NCBI GenBank assembly: GCA_950097015.1
Contig: CATNEN010000038.1
Span: 14,130,001-14,194,000, forward strand
Length of the DNA stretch: 64,000 nt
Reading direction: 5' to 3'
DNA from: Macrostomum hystrix
Lineage: Eukaryota; Platyhelminthes; Macrostomidae
A program made the position numbers and the translations under genes. Below the pieces are notes generated by a model. The model worked only from the letters and a program-made list of their open reading frames with translations, did no database searches and was not told where the DNA came from. This document shows, in pieces, positions 48,601-59,635 of this stretch (its first letter is position 1; the number at the start of each line of letters is the position of its first letter).

Positions 48601-51600
48601 AGCAATGTTATACAAAAATTTAATATTTGTCACCTACTTTTTTAAATTTAAAGCGAAGCAATTTTAAGGATATTGCCTAAAAGCGTCCATTTTTAATCTT
48701 ATGTTTCCGTCCGAAGCACCGTTTATTATGCTTACCTTTCCCAACTCCCAACTTTCCAGTTCCCAGCTCCGAGTTCTGCAAGTAATCTGCCCTTCCCAAA
48801 TCTACAGTAATCCACCCTTTGCTTCCCAGTTCTCAACTCTGCAGTGATCCGCTCTCCCCAACTCTGCAGTGATCCGCTCTCCCCAACTCTGCAGTGATCC
48901 GCTCTCCCCAACTTTGCAGTGATCCGCTCTCCCCAACTCTGCAGTACTCCGCTCTTCCCAACTCTGCAGTACTCCGCTCTCCCCAACTCTGCAGTACTCC
49001 GCTCTTCCCAACTCTACAGTAATCCGCTCTTCCCAACTGTACAGTAATCCGCTCTTCCCAACTCTACAGTAATCCGCTCTTCCAAAATGTACAGTAATCC
49101 GCCCTTCCCAACTGTATAGTAATCCGCCCTTCCCAACTGTATAGTAATCCGCTCTTCCCAACTGTACAGTAATCCGCCCTTCCCTAATGTACAGTAATCC
49201 GCCCTTCCCAACTGTATAGTAATCCGCCCTTCCCAACTGTATAGTAATCCGCTCTTCCCAACTGTACAGTAATCCGCCCTTCCGTACTGTATAGTAATCT
49301 ACCCTTCCCGACTGTATAGTAATCCGCTCTTCCCAACTGTACAGTAATCCGCCCTTCCCTAATGTACAGTAATCCGCCCTTCCCAACTGTATAGTAATCC
49401 GCTCTTCCCAACTGTACAGTAATCCGCCCTTCCCTAATGTACAGTAATCCGCCCTTCCCAACTGTACAGTAATCCGCTCTTCCCAACTGTACAGTAATCC
49501 GCCCTTCCCTAATGTACAGTAATCCGCCCTTCCCAACTGTATAGTAATCCGCTCTTCCCAACTGTACAGTAATCCACCCTTCCCAACTGTACAGTAATCC
49601 GCCCTTCCCAACTGTACAGTAATCCGCCCATACAAGCTCTGCTAGTAATCCGCCCTTACCAACTGTACAGTAATCCGCCCATTCAAGCTCTGCTAGTAAT
49701 CCGCTCTTCCCAACTGTACAGTAATCCACCATGTTCATCTGTCCGAGCTTATCAATAATTTATTCCTCGTCAAACTTCAGGTCGACACAGTAGCTGCCGA
49801 ATGGCCAGCCGAGACTAATTATCTTTACATGACCTACAATGGCGAAGAGCACGACGTCGAGTTCAACGATCGACACGTGATGGTCCTCGGTTCCGGCGTC
49901 TATCGCATCGGCAGCTCCGTTGAATTTGACTGGTGTACAGTCGGCTGCGTCAACGAGCTCACCCGGCTGGGTCATCGCACTGTAATGGTCAACTTCAATC
50001 CGGAGACAGTCTCAACCGACTACGACATGTGCGACAGATTGTACTTTGAAGAGATTTCGCTGGAGCGAGTGATGGACATTTACGACATTGAGAATCCAGA
50101 CGGCGTGCTTGTCAGCATGGGTGGACAGCTGCCAAATAACATTGCCATGGGCCTGCACTTTTACAAGGTTAGTTTAAATTTCCTATCAAAAAACTTCAGT
50201 TCGCCCAGATCCCCAGTGACTTCAGTTCTCCCAGATCCCCAGTGACTTCAGTTCTCCCAGATCCCCAGTGACTTCAGTTCGCCCAGATCCCCAGTGACTT
50301 CAGTTCTCCCAGATCCCTAGTGACTCCAGATCCCCAGTGACTTCAGTTCTCCCAGATCCCCAGTGACTTCAGTTCTCCCAGATCCCCAGTGACTTCAGTT
50401 CTCCCAGATCCCCAGTGACTTCAGTTCTCCCAGATCCCTAGATAAATTTTAATTCCCACTGCCCTGTTGTCTTTCGCAGGTGAACATCCGCGGTACCAGT
50501 CCCGAAAGCATTGACAATGCCGAGAACCGGTTCAAATTCAGTCGCCTCCTGGACCAGATCGGAATCGAGCAGCCTAAATGGAAGGAGCTCACCGATGTGA
50601 CCGAAGCAATCGCCTTCTGCAGACAGGTTGAGTATCCCTGCCTGGTCCGGCCCAGCTATGTTCTGTCCGGTGCAGCCATGAATGTGGCCTATTCCGATGA
50701 GGAGCTCACTGCTTACCTGTCTGAGGCCAGTAAGGTAAGACTCGCGTTTTAAATTGCTTTCTGGAATCTGAAAATTAAGCAGTATGGCTCAGAGTGAGTG
50801 AGCAGTACGGATCACAATGCCTTCCATGAACTCAAAATCATTGCTCAGGTGAGCAAGGAGCACCCGGTAGTAATCAGCAAGTTCATCCAAGATGCCAAGG
50901 AGATCGATGTCGACGCAGTAGCGCAGGGAGGCCGCCTAATCTGCATGGCTGTCTCCGAGCACGTTGAAAATGCCGGCGTGCATTCGGGCGACGCAACCCT
51001 GGTCACTCCGCCGGATGATTTGAACGACGCCACGCTGAAACAGATCGAAGAGATCTCACTGGCCATCGCCACCGCTCTTGGCGTGAATGGGCCCTTCAAT
51101 ATGCAGCTGCTGGCTAAGGACAACCAGCTCAAGGTCATCGAGTGCAATTTGCGAGTGTCGCGGTGAGTCTAGTGCCCGGCAAAAGCGTAAAAATCCCCTT
51201 TTTTCCAAAAGTTAATTTTTCTTATCTTATGATGTGTATGATATATCAATTTACGATCAATCCAGGTCGTTCCCATTCGTGTCCAAGACTCTCGGCCAAG
51301 ACTTTGTTGCCCTGGCAACCCGGGCTATCATGGGAGAGCAACTAGTGCCGGCAAAGCTGAATTTGCGCACCGATCGCACCGGTGTCAAGGTGCCAATGTT
51401 CTCATTCAATCGACTGCAAGGCGCCGATGTACTTTTAGGCGTCGAAATGACCAGCACCGGCGAGGTGGCCTGCTTTGGTCACAATCGCTGGGAGGCCTTT
51501 CTCAAAGCCCAGATGAGCACTGGCTTTGTCATACCCAAACGAAACATCCTCGTGTCTATTGGCAGCTATAGGCATAAGGTTTGCACTTTTGTTCTGCTAG

Positions 51601-54600
51601 AATCGCACTTTTTCAAAACTGTGACCAGACCAGCCATCTGCCGGCGTCACTAACCCCACTCCGCCTGAATCACCCATCCCACTCCTCTGCCGCCATCACC
51701 CACCCCACTGCCGCCATCACCCACCCCACTCCTCTGCCGCCATCACCCACCCCACTCCTCTGCCGCCATCACCCACCCCACTCCTCTGCCGCCATCACCC
51801 ACTACACTCTGCCGCCATCACCCACCCCACTCCTCTGCCGCCATCAACCACCCCACTGCCGCCATCACCCACCCCACTCCTGCACCAACCCATCCTCAAA
51901 CCACGCAGGTGGAGCTGTTGGACTCCATTCGCACCCTGGCCAAACTCGGCTACAAACTGTTCGCCAGTCCGGGCACAGCCGACTTCTACAATTCGCACAA
52001 TATCAGCGTCACCCAGGTCGACTGGATGTTCGAAGACGCCGGCCATCAGGAAGAGGCCGGCGCCGAGGCCATGAGTCAGAAGAGCATCGCTAGGTACCTT
52101 AGTCAGCATCACTTCGATCTGGTCATCAACCTGCCGCTGCAGTCGGCTGGACGGCGACGCGCCTCTTCCTTCGTGACGCAAGGCTATCGAACTCGCCGAC
52201 TGGCTGTTGACTACTCTGTGCCGCTGCTTACCGATGTCAAATGCGTCAAAGTCATGGTCGAGGCGCTGCGTCAGTTTAATTGTCGAGCACCGCCGGTTAG
52301 TCGGAGCATCTTAACATTTTCAGCACCCATGGGTCTCTGAATAAGCCTTTGACGCTTATTCAAGCAGTTCTTTGTTTTCGGATACATTCTCAGTCTTGCT
52401 CTTTCCGCCCTCATCCGCCTCATTCTCAGTCTGGTTGTTTCCACCCTCATCGGCCCATTCTCAGTCTGGCTCTTTCCACCCTCATCCGGCCCATTCTCAG
52501 TCTAGCTCTTTCCGCCCTCATCCGTCCCATTCTCAGTCTGCCTCTTTCCACCCTCATCCGGCCCATTCTCAGTCTGGCTCTTTCCGCCCTCATCCGCCCA
52601 TTCTCAGTCTAGCTCTTTCCGCCCTCATCCGTCCCATTCTCAGTCTGCCTCTTTCCGCCCTCGTCCGCCCATTCTCAGTCTGGCTCTTCAGCCCTCGTCC
52701 GCCCCATTCTCAGTATGGCTCTTCAGCCCTCGTCCGCCCCATTCTCAGTCTGGCTATTTTGCACCCTTCTGAATTTTTACCATTCTTCGCCTGCAGGTGA
52801 ACCTGCGCACCGACTGCCTGTCCGCTGGCCGCCTAATCTACCTGCCCGGCCTAATTGATGTTCACGTGCACTGCCGCGAACCCGGCGCCTGCCACAAGGA
52901 GGACTGGGCCAGCGCCACTGCAGCCGCATTAGCCGGTGGAATCACCTGCATCCTGGCCATGCCGAACACTAACCCGCCAGTTGTTAATGCGGCCGCTTTG
53001 GCTCTTTCCCAGAATGTAGCCCGAGCTGGCGCCAGGTAATGTGGCTAGTTTTCAGTTTTCAATGTCTATGACAATGACCGTTTTTTGATTTGTCTATGAC
53101 AATGACCGTTTTTTGATCTGTCTATCACAATGACAGTTTTTTATTTTTCTATGACAATGACCGTTTTTTGATTTGTCTATGACAATGACCGTTTTCTGAT
53201 TTTTCTATGACAATGACCGTTTTATATTTGTTTATTCTGACAAAGATTATTTTGTCAGTCTTCATGGTCCATGACTATTTGTTACAATGACCGTTTTCTG
53301 ATTTTTTCTGCTGCCAGGTGTGACTACGGCCTGTACATAGGCGCCAGTGCAGACAACGCCGAATTGGCTGCCAAGCATCTATCAGCAGAAGCCTGTGGCC
53401 TTAAGATGTACCTAAACGAGACCTTCAGCACTCTGCAGATGCCCGCCACGGACCAATGGGCCGCCCATCTTCGTCACTGGCCTTTGAATAAGCCGCTGTG
53501 CGCTCACGCCGAAGGTCAAACCACAGCCGCAGTCATCCTAATGGCACACCTAGCCAATCGGCCCATTCACATCTGTCACCTGTCTAGCCGGGAAGAGGTG
53601 TTGATTGTTCGCCAGGCTAAAGCTGCCGGTATCCGGGTCACCTGCGAAGTGGCCCCGCATCACCTGTTCCTATCCGGCGACGATTCCATCTGCCGCAGCG
53701 CCAGCCAATCGGAGCCCGGCTATAGGGAGGTGCGACCTCGCCTGCAGACTTCGGACGATCAGAAAGCCCTGTGGGAGAATCTTGACATTATCGACTGCTT
53801 CGCTACGGATCACGCTCCCCACACAAGGTTTGTAGACAGATGCGGTTATATCCCTGCTCAACTCTCTTATCAAATGTGTGCTCAACTCTCTTATCAAATT
53901 TGTGCTCAACTCTCTTATTAAATGTGTGCTCAACTCATCAAATGTGTGCTCAACTCTCTTATCAAATGTGTGCTCAACTCTCTTATCAAATGTGTGTTCA
54001 ACTCTCTTATTAAATGTGTGTTCAACTCTCTTATCAAATTTGTGCTCAACTCTCTTATCAAATGTGTGCTCAACTCTCTTATTAAATGTGTGCTCAACTC
54101 TCTTATCAAATCTGTTCTCAATTCTCCTCTCAAAAGTGTGTTGAGTTTTCAGCTTTGAGTGTGCATGCTCAGTGCTCAATTAAAATCTTAAATTGTACTG
54201 ATTCTGTTGTTCCTGACACTGGATTTGAATTCGCGCGCCAATTTTGCACTCAGAGAAGAGAAAGCCTCCGCAAAGCCACCGCCCGGCTTTCCTGGCCTGG
54301 AAACGGCCCTGCCGTTGCTGCTAAACGCGGTTGCTGAGGGCCGGCTGACACTGGAAACCATCGTTGAGAAGATGTACACGAATCCCATGAGGATCTTCGG
54401 CCTGGCAGAGCAGCCGGACACCTACGTGGAAGTCGATCTGGACGCAGAGAGGACTTTCCCCGAGTCGGGCTGGCTAAGCAAGGCCAACTGGTCGCCTTTC
54501 GCAGGCTGGACGGTAGGGGCGAAATCATCTAGCCAATATGTATAGAGATTTGCATTTTATTTACGGCTTAACGACGCAACCATTTGCTCAGGTTCGCGGC

Positions 54601-57600
54601 GTTGTTCGACGTGTTGTCCTGCGCAACAAAGTCGCCTACGTAGACGGTCGCGTTCTCGCCGAGCCTGGCACCGGTCGCGATGTCATCGCAATGTCGGCGA
54701 CCGTCTCAGCCGACGCTGCGGTTGTTGAACTGCCGTCGGTGCACGCCCTGTCAGTTAGCGTAGCGACCAGCGACAGTGTGAAAATGGCGCCAGCAGAGGC
54801 CGCAACCGCCGGGCCCCGCCCACCGAAACTGATCGGTGTCGATCTAAAACTGGCCGAAGATTCTATCGAAGCCGCCTATGCTTTCACTCCGCTGCCAGCG
54901 GCCACCACGCAAGGCGTTCAGTCCAACTGGAATGCCGGCTCCATGCTGAGCGGCGACAGTCCGCAACGCATGCGCCGAATGACCACCACCTCCGGTTCGG
55001 ATGTTGAAGTCACCATGACAACCGCGAGTAATTGTTTGTCAACTTTTGTAGCGACGTCCAATACAAGGGGTTCCATGGCCGACCGGCCTAAGAGATCGAG
55101 GCTGGATTCGGCTCCGTTGCAGTGCGGATTTGACCACCAGCTGCCGTCGGCGTCGCCGCGCAAACCGATGCCACCATCGTCGTCAGCGGCTTCACTGGCC
55201 GGGCGTCACGTCCTGTCGGCTTTAGACCTCAACAGGGAACAGATCCGCTTCTTGTTCGATCTGGCTCAGGTCAGGGATGTTTTTTATGGCCGACTGCTGC
55301 TCCCAGCATCCCAGGTCCTCAAACTGCTGCTCCCAACATCCCAGATCCTCAGACTGCTGCTCCCAACATCCCAGGTCCTCAAACTGCCGCTCCCAACATC
55401 CCAGGTCCTCAAACTGCTGATCCCAACATCCCATATCCTCAAACTGCCGCTCCCAACATCCCAGGTCCTCAAACTGCTGATCCCAACATCCCATATCCTC
55501 AAACTGCTGCTCCCAACATCCCAGATCCTCAAAATGCTGCTCCCAGCATCCCGGATCCTTAAACTGCTGCTCCCAACATCCCAGATCCTCAGAATGCTGA
55601 TCCCAACATCCCAGGTCCTCAAACTGCTGCTCCCAACATCCCAGATCCTCAGACTGGCGCTCCTAACATCCCAGGTCCTCAAACTGCTGATCCCAACATC
55701 CCATATCCTCAAACTGCTGCTCCCAACATCCCAGATCCTCAAAATGCTGCTCCCAGCATCCCGGATCCTTAAACTGCTGCTCCCAACATCCCAGATCCTC
55801 AGACTGCTGATCCCAACATCCCATATCCTCAAAATGCTGCTCCCAGCATCCCGGATCGTCAAACTGCTGCTCCCAACATCCAAGATCCTCAGAATTCGAT
55901 TCCCAACATCCCAGATCCTCAAACTGCTGCTCCCTCCTGCTGCGAAGATCTTAGCATCTTCGCAAGGCAGTGCCAACCTGCAACTTGCAACCCTATTTCT
56001 CTCTCTATTCAGGGCTATCGCACGGGTCGGGTATCTCTGGAAAACTCTCCTGCCCGAGGTCGCATCCTGGCCCTGATGTTCTTCGAGCCCAGCACCCGCA
56101 CAGCCAATTCGTTCGCCGCCGCTATGCAGCGCCTCGGCGGCTCCGTGCTCTACCTGAACGAAGCCATCAGCTCAGCCGTGAAGGGAGAGAGTCTCGCCGA
56201 CTCTGTGCGCATCATGTCGTCATACGCGGACGCTGTGGTTATCCGGCATCCAACAGTGGGCACTGTGGCCGATGCTGCTCGCTTTAGTGTTAGGTAATTG
56301 CGCTTAAGCAATGGGCCTTAAAAACAAATCCTTGATCTCTTAGACTTTTCAGACCTGAGAACTTCCTTAACCCCCTATCTTAGGACCTACATCAAATATA
56401 GACAAATATAGAATATAGATTATTGTTCAGCGGCTTTTCCCTACCCCATTTTTAGGTAAGGGATTCCCAGATCCCAAAAACAATATCTGGGATTCCCCCA
56501 TATCCCTATCTGGGATTCCCTCAGATCCCTATCTGGGATTCCCTCAGATCCCTATCTGGGATTCCCCCAGATCCTCCCTCTCTGGGATTTCCCCAGATCC
56601 CTCTCTGGGATTCACTCAGATCCTCCCTTTCTTGGATTTCCCCAGATCCCTCTCTGGGATTCACTCAGATCCTCCCTTTCTTGGATTTCCCCAGATCCCT
56701 CTCTGGGATTCACTCAGATCCTCCCTTTCTTGGATTTCCCCAGATCCCTCTCTGGGATTCCCCCAGATTCCTATCTGGGATTCCCCCAGATCACTATCTA
56801 ATATTCTCCCCAGATCCCTGTTTAGGATTCCTACAGATCCCTATCTAATATTCTCCCCAGATCTAGGTGAACCAAAGATCTCATCTATGATTCCCAGAAA
56901 TATTATTGTGATGATCCCCTAAAACCTTCTTTAGGATACCCAAAAAATCCAACTCTTTGATCCCTCAGATCCCTATACCCAACCTTCAGTAGTCAATAAA
57001 ATTGATTCACCCACATCGATATGGATCGCCCATGATCTTTAGTATACCTGACACCCCTAATTAACATTCTCTTAGACCTATCATCAACGCTGGTGACGGA
57101 GCTGGCGAGCACCCGACTCAAGCTCTGCTGGACGTGTTCACAATTCGCCAGGAGATTGGCACTGTCAACCGGCTCACCGTGGCCCTGGTTGGCGACCTGC
57201 TTCACGGCCGCACTGTGCACTCGCTGGCTAAACTGCTGTGCCAGTATAAAAAGCTCAGACTCATCTACGTGGCTGCTCCCGGTTGGTTCCCCTGTTACTG
57301 ACAAATTCTTTGGTCCTTTCTGGAGTCGCCCAGATCTATCCTAGATCCTATCTTAAGATGCCCTAGATCCTATCCTAAGATGCCCTAGATCCTATCCTAA
57401 GATGCCCTAGATCCTATCCTAAGATGCCCTAGATCCTATCCTAAGATGCCCTAGATCCTATCCTAAGATGCCCTAGATCCTATCCTAAGATGCCCTAGAT
57501 CCTATCCTAAGATGCCCTAGATCCTATCCTAAGATGCCCTAGATCCTATCCTAAGATGCCCTAGATCCTATCCTAAGATGCCCTAGATCCTATCCTAAGA

Positions 57601-58378
57601 TGCCCTAGATCCTATCCTAAGATGCCCTAGATCCTATCCTAAGATGCCCTAGATCCTATCCTAAGATGCCCTAGATCCTATCCGAGGTTTACCGTTGTAT
57701 TTTATTAATATTCTAATCATAATATCAATTAGGTCCCGTTGCTATGGAAACTAAATCAGGTTGCTATGGAAATTAAGTGAGGTTGCTATTGAAACAGTAA
57801 CAAAATCTGATTGCTATGAAAATCAATAAAAATCGCCATTAAAAAGCGAATTTTTTCCTATGGAACCAAATTATTAAGCTACAGGTATGTAAACTAAATC
57901 AGGTTGCTATGGAAACTAAACCAGGTTGCTATGAAGAACTTCTCCTTGCTATGTAAACAAAATAAGGTTGCCATGTAAACTAAACCAAGTATCCATGACA
58001 ACCCCATCCGCAGGCTTGTCAATGCCTAGCGAGGTGCGCCAATTCGTGGCTAGCCACGCCAACTCGGCCATCACCCAGGAGGACGCCACCGACTTGGCCG
58101 AGGTCGTAACCCAAGCCGATGTGATCTACATGACCCGAGTGCAGCGAGAGCGGTTTGCCAGCCCGGAGGCCTACCAGGCCGCCGCCGGGCACTTCCGTGT
58201 CACGCCGCAGCTGATGTCGCGAGCCAAGCCGCGCGCGATCGTTATGCACCCGCTGCCGCGCCTGGAAGAGATCGACCCGCAGTTTGACACGGATCGACGC
58301 GCTGCCTATTTTCGTCAGGCAGAGTACGGCATGTACGTTAGGATGGCCCTCATCAGTATGGTATTGGATCTGCGTTGA
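39637..58378 (+). CDS. CAD: CAD: glutamine amidotransferase/carbamoyl-phosphate synthetase II/dihydroorotase/aspartate transcarbamylase
   Basis: Trifunctional cytosolic enzyme making dihydroorotate from glutamine, bicarbonate and aspartate. Nineteen exons: 39637-40211, 40697-40904, 41319-41586, 42070-42521, 43102-43431, 44936-45092, 45438-46279, 49781-50167, 50480-50734, 50849-51162, 51266-51578, 51909-52295, 52797-53035, 53318-53827, 54254-54512, 54592-55269, 56013-56293, 57076-57281, 58014-58378. Every join is GT-AG and in frame: 2341 residues versus 2225 in human. GATase: GICFGHQ (nucleophile about Cys281), NHGYAVD and FHPEH. CPSase: two ATP-grasp halves ([36 protein letters not shown]). 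DHOase: [16 protein letters not shown] lysine, [18 protein letters not shown]. ATCase: [23 protein letters not shown]. All key residues are kept. The DHOase-ATCase linker holds RRMTTTS, a possible basophilic-kinase site. ATG 39637 is the first in-frame Met; a start further upstream is not seen. Confidence 0.95.
40250..40306 (+). mobile_element. SINE1 head fragment (copy d) in CAD intron 1
   Basis: Only the tRNA-like head remains: CTCTCGCGCCAAGGTCCCC, GAGCTCGATTCCGCGGCG, GGCCACATTCA. A second, longer copy follows 70 bases later, with a perfect hairpin between them. Confidence 0.7.
40321..40353. repeat. Perfect 14-bp inverted repeat, 5-base loop
   Basis: GTATACTACTGATG, loop AGCAC, CATCAGTAGTATAC. 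It sits in CAD intron 1 between two SINE1 pieces. Confidence 0.9.
40376..40622 (+). mobile_element. SINE1 copy e in CAD intron 1
   Basis: Best-preserved head in the window: A box TGGCAGAGCGGTTAACGC, B-box core AAGTTCGATTCC, then the body through GCCTGACGATGAG and ACACACCTGAGTGAG; the 3' third is missing. Confidence 0.83.
40985..41310 (+). repeat. 16-bp array in CAD intron 2
   Basis: CCCTATGAACTAGAAT units grading into CCCAATTCACTAGAAT units, ending at the exon 3 acceptor. Confidence 0.88.
41711..41975 (+). mobile_element. SINE1 copy f in CAD intron 3, internally deleted
   Basis: A head with GAGCTCGATTCCGCGGC is followed, after an internal deletion, by the 3' body (GCTCAGGAGTCAGCGAAATA, TATCGCTGGCTGCGGGTC) and a clear ATTATTATT tail. 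Confidence 0.78.
42555..42780 (+). mobile_element. SINE2 copy b in CAD intron 4
   Basis: tRNA-like half: ACTCT/AGAGT anticodon-type stem and T arm TTCGGGGGTTCGATTCCCGA, then the body with AAATGGGTACCAGCATCAGC, TTTGGCGTCTCACCCAGTCC, ATGGACTGAAC and GATGCGCTGCGTAATAGC. An inverted SINE1 abuts its 3' end. Confidence 0.72.
42780..43042 (-). mobile_element. SINE1 copy g in CAD intron 4
   Basis: Reverse orientation: AATAATAATAATTGCAGGAG tail, GCCAGCGAGGAGGCAATTC, CTGAGCACACACTCACAC, CCGCGGCTGCGCCCCAACT. It ends about 60 bases upstream of the acceptor of CAD exon 5. Confidence 0.8.
43495..44930 (+). repeat. 22-bp then 18-bp arrays in CAD intron 5
   Basis: About ten copies of GAGTCTTGTCACTCTCTTCC plus CT (43495-43725), then about 65 copies of AGTCACTCTCCTATCTCT to within a few bases of the exon 6 acceptor. 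Confidence 0.95.
45120..45390 (+). repeat. Dispersed element 3, copy 3, filling CAD intron 6
   Basis: TTGCCACCAGACTGTCCGAC, AAGAATCGTTGAATATCCC, GGTTGAATATTTTGGGAGAT, AATGTGGATATTTGAAATAC. It occupies most of the 345-bp intron. Confidence 0.7.
46335..46500 (-). mobile_element. SINE2 copy c in CAD intron 7, diverged
   Basis: Read on the minus strand it gives AAATGGGTACCTGCATTAGC, then AGTCCATGGACTGA and GATGCGCTGCGAAATAGCTG, matching SINE2 copy b in order. The tRNA-like head is not seen. Confidence 0.6.
46509..47230 (-). pseudogene. Decayed tandem copy of the C-type lectin gene
   Basis: Three consecutive minus-strand frames are each colinear with the intact lectin at 47595-48380. 47230-46907 matches the signal peptide and first half of the lectin domain ([43 protein letters not shown]). 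46870 to about 46700 matches the end of the lectin domain ([17 protein letters not shown]). About 46720-46509 matches the PAN-like tail ([26 protein letters not shown]). The central [11 protein letters not shown] region is missing, the frame changes twice, and no ATG precedes the signal-like segment. This is read as a frameshifted, internally deleted pseudogene. Tiny introns joining the pieces are a less likely alternative, since the intact copy has none. Confidence 0.72.
47595..48380 (-). CDS. Secreted C-type lectin with PAN/apple-like tail, nested in CAD intron 7
   Basis: Uninterrupted 261-residue frame on the strand opposite CAD, wholly inside CAD intron 7 (46280-49780). An N-terminal signal peptide (about residues 1-27, ending SVGQ) is followed by a C-type lectin domain: CPEPF start, [49 protein letters not shown] and an NLSYLCEF end. 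The GDPNN triplet region and a VDI in place of the WND motif make calcium-dependent sugar binding uncertain. After the lectin domain, about residues 200-250 (CRKDIP...LLHC...[11 protein letters not shown]) have the cysteine pattern of a PAN/apple module; this is a tentative match. The frame is intronless. A canonical AATAAA on this strand lies near 47360-47355, about 235 bases past the stop. A decayed relative lies directly downstream. Confidence 0.8.
   Translation of the reverse strand: MVRVSATKRLLTRLLMWQLVLIEQSVGQQCPEPFQLDLLELCLYHNNATKYDWCSANAECAALGGQLVNSNRSIRQLTNAMGMPYCKGNIGAAMWVGFSDLVDERHKNRDGWQAINGNEVLPFDDLLWLPGDPNNGQSNEDCLAVMCNQPQSTGKLVDISCSSNLSYLCEFTPRQLDKTVSRWQRTNPSLLKSGNSSSEYTCRKDIPSVTSLLHCAAQTQRVQGVNRLLYNNLTGLCQLIRFDGVMPTMTGDKVDWLMFEV
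48730..49735 (+). repeat. 24-bp array in CAD intron 7
   Basis: About 41 units of CTTCCCAACTGTACAGTAAT plus CCGC type, with CTCTGCAGT variants toward the left end. It ends just before the exon 8 acceptor. Confidence 0.94.
50195..50445 (+). repeat. 26-bp array in CAD intron 8
   Basis: About ten units of CTTCAGTTCTCCCAGATCCC plus CAGTGA. Confidence 0.92.
51655..51890 (+). repeat. 26-bp array in CAD intron 11
   Basis: Eight or so units of CGCCATCACCCACCCCACTC plus CTCTGC, with truncated copies. Confidence 0.92.
52385..52765 (+). repeat. About 36-bp array in CAD intron 12
   Basis: Units with CATTCTCAGTCTGGCTCTTT followed by CCGCCCTCATCCG; two subtypes alternate. Confidence 0.92.
53045..53305 (+). 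repeat. About 28-bp array in CAD intron 13
   Basis: Units of TCTATGACAATGACCGTTTT plus TTGATTTG, about eight copies, spanning almost donor to acceptor. Confidence 0.92.
53850..54150 (+). repeat. 24-bp array in CAD intron 14
   Basis: About 12 units of CTCAACTCTCTTATCAAATG plus TGTG. Confidence 0.92.
55290..55940 (+). repeat. 30-bp array in CAD intron 16
   Basis: About 21 units of AAACTGCTGCTCCCAACATC plus CCAGATCCTC. In the CAD frame it is open throughout. Confidence 0.94.
56455..56870 (+). repeat. About 23-bp array in CAD intron 17
   Basis: Units of GGGATTCCCCCAGATCCCTA plus TCT with variants. Confidence 0.9.
57340..57685 (+). repeat. 22-bp array in CAD intron 18, nearly invariant
   Basis: About 15 units of AGATCCTATCCTAAGATGCC plus CT, almost all identical. 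A second, degenerate 22-base repeat (GGTTGCTATGGAAACTAAA) follows at 57730-57985. Confidence 0.93.
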
Positions 58379-58385
58379 CAGTTTT

Positions 58386-58391
58386 AATAAA
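58386..58391 (+). promoter_or_regulatory. Candidate polyadenylation signal of CAD
   Basis: AATAAA starts only eight bases after the CAD stop codon, implying a very short 3' UTR if used. No other strong candidate is seen for several hundred bases. Confidence 0.4.
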
Positions 58392-59317
58392 ATTGGCTTT
58401 GCAAAATATTTTCGCCAGTTTAAACTTCAAACATTTTGAATTGGCGCCAATACTAGTTATAATAACAAAATTAACAAACGCGCTGTTTGTCTTTTATTGG
58501 TGTCTGTTTGTCTTTTATTGGTGTCTGTTCGTCTGCCAAATACTACTAATAGTATCTAAAAATGCCTAGTTTAGTTTATGGTAACTCCCAGTTTAGTTTG
58601 TCTTGTTATTCTACTGACCAGGGTAAGTAGTGTGATCGCGCATTTTATGATTTATTTTTTCGAGTATTTTTTTCAAATTAGCAAATTGGTAGTGATAGTT
58701 CCAATCGCATCACAATAATCTCTCGCTTGACAAATACTTTTTAAGTCGCTTTTTTGTTCTCGTTTTTTTGGTCTGTGTGTGAACGGCATTTTAAAATCCT
58801 GTTACATCCCGATTACGGATAGCTCGAAATCTCAGTCTGATTTTGTTGTTCTAAAATTGATAAACAACGGACACTGTTAACCCCACTACATTTATTAAAC
58901 AATTTCAATCAATTTAATGGTAACGAATATATTTACAATGCATTTTTGAAGGTCAACTTATTTTTTCTTAAAGTTTTCTCTAACCTGAGCACAAGAGCAA
59001 ATGAATGCTCTGGAATGCAGCGAATTATCTCTTGTTTAATCAGTTCTAAAAATAAATATATTAATCACGAGTGCACCTCGCTAATTTTTTGTTCTAGGCT
59101 TGGCCTTTTCCAACTTTGAGTCCACCCCAGTTGGTCTGCGGGTGTTTTTTTGAAAAATCCTCAGTGTTATCACTGTGCACCTCTTGTTCTTCCTGTTCCT
59201 GTTCCTGTTCTTCAGGTTTAAGCTTTCAGTTCGCAGCAAAAGTTCACACCAATTTGTGATTGGCCGAAAGGAAATTTGAGAATCACACTAGCTAATAGTA
59301 AAATAAGAATAACAATG
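58392..59317. other. Intergenic, downstream of CAD
   Basis: AT-rich single-copy sequence; no gene seen. Confidence 0.55.
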
Positions 59318-59635
59318 CTCGTAATAATTGCAGGAGGCCTGCAGGCAATGGCACATCATTTGGTGACACTTGACCCACAGCCAGCGAGAAGGCAATGCTG
59401 CCAATTTCGCTGACTCCTGAGCACACACGCACACAGATACTGTACTCAGGCACACGCTCACACTGGGTGTGTACATCAGCCTGCCTTTCTCATCGTCAGG
59501 CAGTGTACACTCTCACTGTGCCTTGGAGGTTGGCCCTCAAGGGCGTAAATTGCACGACAAGCCCCAAAGCCTTCTCTCCGCGGCTGCGCCCCAAATGAAT
59601 GTGGCCTCGCCGTGGAATTGAACTTCGGGACCTTC
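59318..59635 (-). mobile_element. SINE1 copy h between CAD and the HSF-like gene
   Basis: Near full-length reverse copy: AATAATTGCAGGAGGCCTGC start, GCCAGCGAGAAGGCAATGC, ACACGCACACAGATACTG, CATCGTCAGGCAGTGTACAC, TCTCCGCGGCTGCGCCCC, head at GGAATTGAACTTCGGGACC. Confidence 0.82.

Noticed and set aside
48732..49738. Several minus-strand repeat frames in CAD intron 7
   Set aside because: 24-bp array; no link to the nested lectin gene, which has its own clean start and stop.
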